DNA from: Competibacteraceae bacterium UBA2792 | GTDB lineage: Bacteria > Pseudomonadota > Gammaproteobacteria > Competibacterales > Competibacteraceae | Length of the DNA stretch: 36,050 nt | Direction of reading: 5' to 3' | NCBI GenBank assembly: GCA_002352125.1 | Contig: DEHU01000193.1 | Coordinates: 1-36,050 of the forward strand | Part shown: in pieces, positions 1 through 6,358 of the stretch | Layout of the letters: every line of letters begins with the position of its first letter | How positions within the stretch are numbered: position 1 is the first letter of the stretch | Position numbers and translations under genes: made by a program | The notes under the pieces: generated by a model | The model's database searches: none | What the model was told of the DNA's origin: nothing | The model's input: the letters and a program-made list of their open reading frames with translations, nothing else

Positions 1-319
1 GATCGAGGATCCGGTCCGGGTCGTACAGGCGATCTTGTTCCTGGATCTGAAGTCTGTCTTGTTCTTGAATACGAATCCGTTCTCTCGTCTGTTCCGTAAG
101 TCCTTGCGGCCCTGGGCTTATAGTGCCAAAACCACTTGAACCTGCCGGACCTGGACCCGCACTGCTGCCGGAACCGCCGCCGGAACCACTGCCGGAACCA
201 CCGCCGACGCTGCTGGCCTGTACTTCATCAACCACTGTTTCCACTAGGCCAATGCCGAGAATAATAGTGAAGAAGGTGATTGCGATGATTTTGATAAATC
301 TCGAAATCCTGTTATTCAT
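1..319 (-). CDS. Exported Gly/Ser-rich protein, C-terminus beyond the window edge
   Basis: Reading the minus strand from the ATG at 319 gives 106 codons open to the left edge, so the gene is partial. AGGAGG lies 7 bases before the ATG, a strong ribosome binding site. The N-terminus (MNNRISRFIK, then a hydrophobic run IIAITFFTIILGIGL) looks like a signal peptide or a membrane anchor. It is followed by a Gly/Ser/Pro linker at about residues 38-68 (GGGSGSGSGGGSGSS). After that comes a charged Arg/Gln/Glu segment containing the near-repeat RIQEQDRLQIQEQDRL. I recognise no family. It is transcribed divergently from the histidine kinase at 502, and two other exported Gly-rich proteins lie just past that two-component system, so a shared regulator is possible. 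Function unknown. Confidence 0.7.
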   Translation of the reverse strand, partial: MNNRISRFIKIIAITFFTIILGIGLVETVVDEVQASSVGGGSGSGSGGGSGSSAGPGPAGSSGFGTISPGPQGLTEQTRERIRIQEQDRLQIQEQDRLYDPDRILD

Positions 320-348
320 GGCGAGCCTCCTAACCGCTCTAATCTAGA

Positions 349-391
349 AAAAATATCCCAAAATCAGATAGAAATGTCTATAGGGTATTTT
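349..391. promoter_or_regulatory. Nested imperfect inverted repeat in the divergent intergenic region
   Basis: The AT-rich gap 320-501 separates the exported-protein gene (minus) from the sensor kinase gene (plus). It holds an outer pair AAAATATCCC / GGGTATTTT and an inner pair ATAGA (368-372) / TCTAT (377-381). It could be an operator or a leader hairpin of the minus-strand gene. I could not identify convincing -35/-10 pairs in either direction. Confidence 0.3.
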
Positions 392-501
392 CCTTACTAT
401 ATACTAAAAGATATGAAATCAATTTGATTGTGGCGGTCATATATTGCGTTAGTCTGTATATAAATAATCTGGAACAATTATAGCGAGCATCTAATCAGAA
501 A

Positions 502-2727
502 ATGAACGCTTTTCATCAAATATCAGTGGACAGCAAACCTTCATCTGGATGGCTGGCATCTGCAATTTTGTTCACGGTGTTAATGTTTTTCTTGCTGAGT
601 TGGCATGTTCACTATTCATATTTTGTTATTGAAAATTTGCAACATATTTATATTAACGAAGATTATCATTGGCATAATACTGTTGATCTTTCCAGGCAAA
701 TTACCGCCGCTGCGCGTGTTGCCGCAATTGATTCAAATCCAGTCACAGCCCATCTAGAACAGTATCGAAAGAAAGTGCTCGAACTTGATGCTCTTTTATC
801 TGAAAAAAATGACTTAAAATTTGGTGGTGGAGACACTGACCCGCTGATTCAGGCAAGATCAGCTCACGGTACGTTAAGAGCGATAGAGCAATCCGCTCTA
901 GATCAAGTTCAGTCCGGACAGCGGGATATTGGATTAGATCGCTTGTTTGACGAGAATTATAAGATTCAGGAACAATTGTTCCTAAAGGCTATGAATAATT
1001 TTGTCGATCAATCCAGGCATCGCTTGATCGAGCGTTTACAAAATGAAAAAAATAAAGAATTACAATCGCTTTGGGCGGCGTTTTTCGTTTTTTTAGTTTC
1101 TCTTTCTTTCTGGGTTATGCTCATTCGTCGTTTACAGAAATGGGGCGGTATTTTGTCCAAAGAGATTCACGAGCATCAGAAGGCTGAAGAAGCGGCTAAT
1201 GCGCTGGAAAGGAAATATCAAAATCTGTTCGAGTATGCCAATGATCCTATTCTTACCCTCGATCCAATAACTTATCGCTTGCTTGACGTTAACCGGAAAG
1301 CCATCGATCTTTTTGGATATGAGCGCGATGAATTGCTGGAATTGAGCTTGAGCGATTTAATGCTCGGTGATAACCAGAATTCGGTTGAACAGATATTAAA
1401 GACACTTTGCTCCAGAAATAGTACCATTTCCGAATGCATCTATCGCCATAAGGATGGTCATCCTTTTTCAGTTGAAATAAGTGGAAGGTTGATCGATGCT
1501 GGAAATAAGGAAGTCTACCAATGCTTTGTTCGCGACATTACCGAGCGCAAGCGTTTTCAGGAAGAAAGACTGCATTCACAGAAAATCGAGGCTATCGGTC
1601 AGGTGGCCGATGGCATCGCCCATGATTTCAGGAATGCCTTAACCGCGATTTCCGGCTATAACGCGCTGGGTCAAAATCTTTTGCCCGAATACCATCCGGC
1701 TTTGGAATCCCTCACGAGGATCGACCAGGTCATCGGCCAAGCCAATGGGTTGATCAAGGGGATATTGACGTTCAGTCGTAGGCAGGAGACGGAACGGCAA
1801 TCCGTGGAACTACGTCAACTGGTTAAGAATTCCGCTGATTTGTTTCGACGGATATTGCCAGCCGCCATCGCGCTGGAAATTGATACGGCTTCCGTTCAAA
1901 GTTTCCAGGTGAGCGCCGACGTCACGCAATTACAGCAAGTGTTGCTGAACCTGATGATCAACGCCCGGGACGCCATGCCCGATGGCGGCACCCTGCGCAT
2001 CGCGCTCTCTCCGGCACCGGCGGATCGAGGCGATGGGCCGGATACGGCCGGTTGGGTCCGCATCGAGGTCAGCGATACCGGGATCGGGATGCCGCCCGAA
2101 GTTCAGGACCGTATCTTCGAGCCGTTTTTCACCACCAAATCGGACGAGTACGGTACTGGCCTGGGGTTGGCCATGGTCCACAATATCGTGAGCCAGCATG
2201 GCGGGCGGATGGAGGTCCGGTCGGCGGTCGGCCAGGGTTCGACCTTCACGGTCTTGTTGCCCCTCGCGAGTCTGGATTCCATCCAGGATGAGGTCATCTC
2301 CTCGCGGAATTGGCAAAATGGCGCTGGCGAAATGATCTTGCTGGCGGAGGATCATCGCTACGTTCGGGAAATCATGGCGGCGACCTTGCGTCATGTGGAC
2401 TATGACGTGGTTCAAGTGGAAGACGGGTTGGCGATGCTGGATTGCTATCAGGCGCATCGCGACCGTTTTCGCTTGCTGATCGCGGATCTGGATTTGCCGG
2501 GGTGCAGCGGGCTCGATGGCCTGCGACAACTACGGGCGCTGGGCATGCGTCTGCCCGCCATTTTGATTACGGGCACCGATTCGCGGGATTTATCCGACCA
2601 GCTCGATATGGAGACCTTGTTGTTACGTAAACCGTTCCAGATGGCCACGCTGGCGCGACTGGTTTACAGCCTGCTTCATCAAGAGGCTCGCGTCGATGAT
2701 CAGACCCATCTCGATCGTCCTGGTTGA
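502..2727 (+). CDS. Hybrid sensor histidine kinase (PAS, HisKA, HATPase, receiver)
   Basis: A 741-residue inner-membrane sensor kinase. TM1 is at about residues 18-38 and TM2 at about 189-208, and they bracket a roughly 150-residue periplasmic sensor region of no recognised fold. A PAS domain (about 237-350) ends in DITERKRFQEE. The dimerisation box GIAHDFRN places the phospho-accepting histidine at 374. The ATPase domain shows the N box NLMINARDAMPDGG (483-496), DTGIGM (525-530), the FEPFFTTK region and GTGLGL (551-556). A C-terminal receiver (about 611-727) has the acidic pair E616/D617, phospho-acceptor D662, T690 and K710. The start has no clear Shine-Dalgarno sequence. The 3' end overlaps the response regulator by 32 bases, so the two are probably translationally coupled partners. 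Codons before about base 1600 are much more AT-rich than those after. The signal sensed is unknown. Confidence 0.93.
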   Translation: MNAFHQISVDSKPSSGWLASAILFTVLMFFLLSWHVHYSYFVIENLQHIYINEDYHWHNTVDLSRQITAAARVAAIDSNPVTAHLEQYRKKVLELDALLSEKNDLKFGGGDTDPLIQARSAHGTLRAIEQSALDQVQSGQRDIGLDRLFDENYKIQEQLFLKAMNNFVDQSRHRLIERLQNEKNKELQSLWAAFFVFLVSLSFWVMLIRRLQKWGGILSKEIHEHQKAEEAANALERKYQNLFEYANDPILTLDPITYRLLDVNRKAIDLFGYERDELLELSLSDLMLGDNQNSVEQILKTLCSRNSTISECIYRHKDGHPFSVEISGRLIDAGNKEVYQCFVRDITERKRFQEERLHSQKIEAIGQVADGIAHDFRNALTAISGYNALGQNLLPEYHPALESLTRIDQVIGQANGLIKGILTFSRRQETERQSVELRQLVKNSADLFRRILPAAIALEIDTASVQSFQVSADVTQLQQVLLNLMINARDAMPDGGTLRIALSPAPADRGDGPDTAGWVRIEVSDTGIGMPPEVQDRIFEPFFTTKSDEYGTGLGLAMVHNIVSQHGGRMEVRSAVGQGSTFTVLLPLASLDSIQDEVISSRNWQNGAGEMILLAEDHRYVREIMAATLRHVDYDVVQVEDGLAMLDCYQAHRDRFRLLIADLDLPGCSGLDGLRQLRALGMRLPAILITGTDSRDLSDQLDMETLLLRKPFQMATLARLVYSLLHQEARVDDQTHLDRPG

Positions 2728-3352
2728 CGATCATGCGCTGGTGCGCGATATGCTGCGGCAGCGGCTGACTCAGGAAACCGATATGGTGATCCTGGGTTGC
2801 GAGAGCAATGCCCAGGATGCAGTGCGGTGCTGTGTCGCCACATGCCCGGATGTAGTATTGCTGGATATCGATATGCCGGGACTGTCGGCGTTCGAGGGCG
2901 CGCGGTCGATTAAGAGCCAATGTCCCGGAACACGCCTGGTTTTTCTCAGTGCGTTTTTTCACGATCACTATATCGATCAGGCTTTGGCCTTGGAAGCGAC
3001 GGGCTATCTCACCAAAAACGAATCGCCGGAGGTAGTCGTTCGAGCCATTCGCCAGGTAATGACCGGGACCGTCTATTTTTCCGATGAAGTGCTGGCCCGG
3101 ATCGTGATCGACAGAGATGGCGCCCGGCTGGCGCACGCGCCGGAAAGCCGAACCCGGTTATTAACCGAGCGGGAGTTGGAGATGCTGGCCTATATCGCCC
3201 GTGGTCTTTCCAAGAAGGAGATTGCCAGGATGGTAGGCATCAGCGTTAAAACGGTGGAACAGCATTGCGCGCATCTGATGGAGAAACTGGCTATTCACGA
3301 CCGGGTGGAACTAGCGCGTTTAGCAATTCGAGAAGGATTAGTGGAGCCTTGA
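2696..3352 (+). CDS. NarL/FixJ-type (LuxR-HTH) response regulator
   Basis: A 218-residue DNA-binding response regulator. The receiver domain (1-125) has the acidic pair D11/D12, the phospho-acceptor D57 in LLDIDMPG, S85 where Thr or Ser is expected, and K107. The C-terminal LuxR-type helix-turn-helix (about 154-213) shows LTERELEMLAYIARGLS and the recognition helix ISVKTVEQHCAHLMEKL. The ATG at 2696 lies inside the end of the upstream hybrid kinase and has an AGAGG sequence upstream. The overlap makes that kinase its likely phosphodonor. The neighbouring exported Gly-rich protein genes on both sides are plausible targets, but this is inferred from position only. A hairpin terminator follows the stop. 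Confidence 0.93.
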   Translation: MIRPISIVLVDDHALVRDMLRQRLTQETDMVILGCESNAQDAVRCCVATCPDVVLLDIDMPGLSAFEGARSIKSQCPGTRLVFLSAFFHDHYIDQALALEATGYLTKNESPEVVVRAIRQVMTGTVYFSDEVLARIVIDRDGARLAHAPESRTRLLTERELEMLAYIARGLSKKEIARMVGISVKTVEQHCAHLMEKLAIHDRVELARLAIREGLVEP

Positions 3353-3378
3353 CCTTTCAGGGTCACTTCAACGAAAAC

Positions 3379-3401
3379 GGCGACTCCAAAAGGAAGTCGC
3401 C
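3379..3401. terminator. Intrinsic terminator between convergent genes, probably bidirectional
   Basis: GGCGACT (3379-3385) pairs with AGTCGCC (3395-3401), extended by CC/GG around an AAAA loop with one bulged A. T-containing stretches follow on both strands (TATCTTT on plus, GTTTTC on minus). It sits between the response regulator and the convergent small exported protein. A separate perfect palindrome TGACCGCGGTCA lies at 3408-3419. Confidence 0.65.
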
Positions 3402-3449
3402 TATCTTTGACCGCGGTCAGAGCGATCGCACGATCCACCAATGATCCGA

Positions 3450-3791
3450 TCAGTCATCGCCGCCGCTTCCCTCTTCGCCACCGCCGCAACTTGCTCCATG
3501 CAGGCCACATTTTATGATGGCAATTTCTCCCTTGTTATCTTGTAAAGTGTAGACGACGCCGGGCGGTCCCTGTACCGCCATAGTGGAGAGCAAATTGTAT
3601 TTGCCGGAATTGCTCATCAGGAGGTTTTTCAGATAGGCGGCGCAATTTTCTTCCGCTGGCGGCATAAACGAATTGGCCGAGAAACTGTAGGCTTGGACCG
3701 TGAATTCGTTAGCGTGGAGCTCTTCGGTAAGGCTCATCGTGGGAACGGTCAGGAGCATTCCCGCAAGTAATATCGAAGTCGTTTTGCTCAT
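3450..3791 (-). CDS. Small exported protein, function unknown
   Basis: About 113 residues, with a signal peptide (MSKTTSILLAGMLLTVPTMS...) probably cleaved near ELHA. The mature part has one cysteine in EENCAAYLKNL and two near the C-terminus (IIKCGLHGASCGGGEE). It ends in a Gly/Glu/Asp tail. The strong site AAGGAGG lies 9 bases before the ATG at 3791; a GTG one codon upstream (3794) is 6 bases from it and is an alternative start. No family recognised. It lies 93 bases downstream of a larger exported protein on the same strand, and the gap holds a hairpin, so the two probably share a transcript with differential expression. Confidence 0.72.
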   Translation of the reverse strand: MSKTTSILLAGMLLTVPTMSLTEELHANEFTVQAYSFSANSFMPPAEENCAAYLKNLLMSNSGKYNLLSTMAVQGPPGVVYTLQDNKGEIAIIKCGLHGASCGGGEEGSGGDD

Positions 3792-3815
3792 CACGATTTA
3801 CCTCCTTTTAAGTCA

Positions 3816-3861
3816 ATCGCCGAAATCCGTTTTCAGTCCTTCATCGGCGAATTTCGGCGAT
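3816..3861 (-). other. Intercistronic stem-loop
   Basis: A perfect 11-base inverted repeat, ATCGCCGAAAT (3816-3826) and ATTTCGGCGAT (3851-3861), with a 24-base loop, lies between the two exported-protein genes. On the minus strand no T-run follows, so it looks more like an RNA-stabilising or processing hairpin than a terminator. Confidence 0.5.
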
Positions 3862-3884
3862 CAATATTCTAGGCGGTTACCCAG

Positions 3885-5120
3885 TTATTTCTTTGGGCCA
3901 TTACCATTGCCGTTACCGCCGCCATTACCGCTGCTGCCACCCCGTTCGAGAATACGGACATCGATGTAGGTGAGGTTATTGTCTTTATCGAGAATCGCAG
4001 TTGCGCCACCAGCATCGCTACCACCTTCCTCTTCTTCAGCCGCCAAGGCGATATCTTCCTCGGTTGGCACCAAGATTTCCGCCTTTGTGAGAGAGGTATT
4101 GCGATTAGCCGTACCGCACGCGTCATCTAAGCTGAACGTAATTCGGTAATCGCCAGCAGCAGTTGGCGGGATGCCTGTCAAATCGTGCAATTGCCGAACG
4201 TTCCATGTATAGCCGTAGATGATTCGGCCCTTCACATTGATTTCGGCGGAGTAGTAACCTGGCCCATCGCCACCCGCATAAACCGCTTTATTGAAGACCG
4301 GTTCGTTGATGTATTCAGTACCTGGATATTTCTCCGTCCAGCCCAGTTGCGGCACCCAATCGAGTGCGTCGTCAGGCAAAACTTCCCGGGCAACCAGCAA
4401 TTTTTGAATCGTCAGCCTCGCGCAGGGCGAATAGACGGTCGCTTGAGTGCCCGGACCTTCTTGTACCTCTCCGTCCAAGGATACGGCTAGCCCATGCACC
4501 TCGTTGATACCCCAGCCAGAGGTATGACGCATTGCGTACTCGGTCGTCGGCATTGCAATATCCTTGAGCAATACAATTTCAGTACGCACCTGCGAGCGCG
4601 TATACCAGTCAACCGATTCAAGATTATCGCCCCAATCAATCCAATCAACGGAAACCGGCATAGCGCTTCCGTCCGCTGATCCAGCTTGCCAGGTATTAAG
4701 GGAGTCTTTCTGTAGATAGGCGCGAACGAGCGGCAGGGGGTTATCCGCCTCTGGCTCACCGGCCATTAGCGTCACCGTGCCCACCACTCCGTCGTCGCAG
4801 TAGCCATCTCCCGGATTCTCGTCTGGATCTGATGGACAGCTAGCCGGCACGACATCAGGATCGGTCCCGTTGGTGCCCCACTGATACCAATATGCGCCCT
4901 TCGTTTCAATCTCTCCTGGCACACCGCGTAGAACCTTGGTCACACCCTCGGCCCAGATAACTGGGAAAGATAGATTGTTGCCGGTGGTTTCGCCGGTCGG
5001 TGGCTTATTTCCACCACCGCCATTACCGCCACCTGACCCCGCGGCCAACGCCATTGGCGAGGTAATCAAACCAACCATCAGTGCGGTCGCTACTGTTTTC
5101 ATCAAATTCCTTGCGTTCAT
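3885..5120 (-). CDS. Exported protein with Gly/Asn-rich termini, function unknown
   Basis: A 411-residue protein. The signal peptide MNARNLMKTVATALMVGL... ends near MALAA. A Gly/Asn-rich segment follows (GSGGGNGGGGN), and the C-terminus is again Gly/Asn-rich (GGGNGNGNGPKK). The body is acidic and rich in Trp, Tyr and Asp, with four cysteines: CPSDPDENPGDGYC, SPCARL and DDACGT. An acidic patch (EEDIALAAEEEEGG) precedes the C-terminal part. I chose the ATG at 5120 because GGAGGTGAG lies 7 bases before it; an ATG at 5135 is inside the region overlapping that site. A secreted matrix, adhesion or surface protein is possible, but I do not recognise a family. Confidence 0.78.
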   Translation of the reverse strand: MNARNLMKTVATALMVGLITSPMALAAGSGGGNGGGGNKPPTGETTGNNLSFPVIWAEGVTKVLRGVPGEIETKGAYWYQWGTNGTDPDVVPASCPSDPDENPGDGYCDDGVVGTVTLMAGEPEADNPLPLVRAYLQKDSLNTWQAGSADGSAMPVSVDWIDWGDNLESVDWYTRSQVRTEIVLLKDIAMPTTEYAMRHTSGWGINEVHGLAVSLDGEVQEGPGTQATVYSPCARLTIQKLLVAREVLPDDALDWVPQLGWTEKYPGTEYINEPVFNKAVYAGGDGPGYYSAEINVKGRIIYGYTWNVRQLHDLTGIPPTAAGDYRITFSLDDACGTANRNTSLTKAEILVPTEEDIALAAEEEEGGSDAGGATAILDKDNNLTYIDVRILERGGSSGNGGGNGNGNGPKK

Positions 5121-5463
5121 AATACTCACCTCCATTTGCCTTCCGGATAGGGCTCCTTTGAACCCCGATCTTGCTGGCGAACCAAGGGCTTAACCCGGAT
5201 TCGCCGGTTGTATGTGATTCTCTCTTTTACACGCCATCCACCTTTCAAGGCGCAAGAGGTTTTACGGAAGTCAAGAGCGGTTGATCCCCAACATTGACCT
5301 CCTCAAAAATAGTATTGTGTCAAGAATTTACATTTTGATAATAAGGTTTATTATCTATAAATATACATGCATAGTGTTTTTTGTATCATGAAATGATCTG
5401 CAAGTTTTGCTTGATGGCCAGCGTCTCCGAGACGCGAGCGGGCCTGCTATCGAGTGACAAGCG
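5121..5463. promoter_or_regulatory. Divergent intergenic region with structured leader
   Basis: This 343-base AT-rich gap separates the exported protein (minus, start 5120) from the DUF72 gene (plus, start 5464). The minus-strand leader contains a stem-loop GGCGAA/TTCGCC at 5176-5205 with an inner GGG/CCC. At 5337-5355 is the inverted repeat GATAATAA-GGT-TTATTATC. TTGATA (5335-5340), which overlaps that repeat, followed by A/T-rich -10-like sequence could be a plus-strand promoter. A palindrome GCGTCTC-C-GAGACGC lies at 5421-5435. No riboswitch family was recognised. Confidence 0.4.
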
Positions 5464-6321
5464 ATGACGCTGGCCCGTTGTCACCTGGGCTGTCCGGTTT
5501 GGAGCAACCGGGATTGGGTGGGCGAGTTGTTCGCCGCCGGCGCCAAACCTCGCGATTTTCTGCGCCAGTACGCGGTGGTGTTCGATACGGTCGAGGGCAA
5601 TAACTGCTTTTACGGACTGCCCAAGCTGGAAACCGTCATCCGCTGGCGGGACGAGACCGCACCGGGCTTCCGATTTTGCTTCAAATTTCCGCGCACCATC
5701 AGCCACGAGCGGCGACTCCGCGATGCGGGGGCAGAAACCGCCGAGTTTCTAGACCGGCTGACGCCGCTGGCGGTGGCCGGGCGGCTGGGACCGAGTTTCC
5801 TACAGCTACCACCTAGTTTCGGGCCGGCCGATCTGCCGGCGCTGCGCGACTATCTCGTTGCATTATCTGATGATTTTCGATATGCCGTCGAGGTACGGCA
5901 TCGCGCCTTTTTCACCAAAGGCGAAGCGGAACGCCAACTGAACCGATTGTTGTTCGAACTCGGCGTGGATCGGGTGATGCTGGACAGTCGCGCCCTGTTT
6001 GCAGCCGATCCCGCCGATCCCGACACGCGCGCCGCGCAAGGCAAGAAACCGCGCCTACCGGTGCACGCCATCAGCTTGGGACCGCATCCGTTCATCCGCT
6101 ACATCGGCCATCCTGAACCGGAAGCAAACCGGCCGTTTTTGGAACCGTGGTTGGATAAACTGGCGTTGTGGCTAAGCGAAGACCGGGAACCGTATGTCTT
6201 CATCCACACCCCTAACAACCGGTATGCACCGCGATTGGCTAGGCTGTTTCACGAGCTGTTGCGAGCGCGCTGTCCCGAGGTGGGCGCGCTGCCACCCTGG
6301 CCGGCGGAGCAGGCGTCTTGA
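5464..6321 (+). CDS. DUF72 (YecE-like) TIM-barrel protein
   Basis: A 285-residue DUF72 protein. Family hallmarks are the N-terminal LGCPVWSNRDWVGELF, the FDTVEGNNCFYGLP segment near residue 40, the FCFKFPRTISHERRL strand, LGPSFLQLPPSF near 115, YAVEVRHRAFF near 140, and the late PYVFIHTPNNRYAPRLA segment. DUF72 proteins are predicted to be TIM-barrel enzymes, but the reaction is not established. No strong ribosome binding site is visible. It is followed after 37 bases by the convergent Ser/Thr kinase gene and has no operon partner here. Confidence 0.9.
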   Translation: MTLARCHLGCPVWSNRDWVGELFAAGAKPRDFLRQYAVVFDTVEGNNCFYGLPKLETVIRWRDETAPGFRFCFKFPRTISHERRLRDAGAETAEFLDRLTPLAVAGRLGPSFLQLPPSFGPADLPALRDYLVALSDDFRYAVEVRHRAFFTKGEAERQLNRLLFELGVDRVMLDSRALFAADPADPDTRAAQGKKPRLPVHAISLGPHPFIRYIGHPEPEANRPFLEPWLDKLALWLSEDREPYVFIHTPNNRYAPRLARLFHELLRARCPEVGALPPWPAEQAS

Positions 6322-6358
6322 GAAGGCTATACGGAGATAATCGCGCGATCCCTGGCGG

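Noticed and set aside
123..347. Plus-strand Pro-rich frame
   Set aside because: Antisense of the Gly/Ser-rich exported protein, which has a signal peptide and AGGAGG.
5121..5300. c-di-GMP (GEMM) riboswitch in the leader of the exported protein
   Set aside because: The conserved GACGCAAAGCC-type core is absent; only generic hairpins are present.
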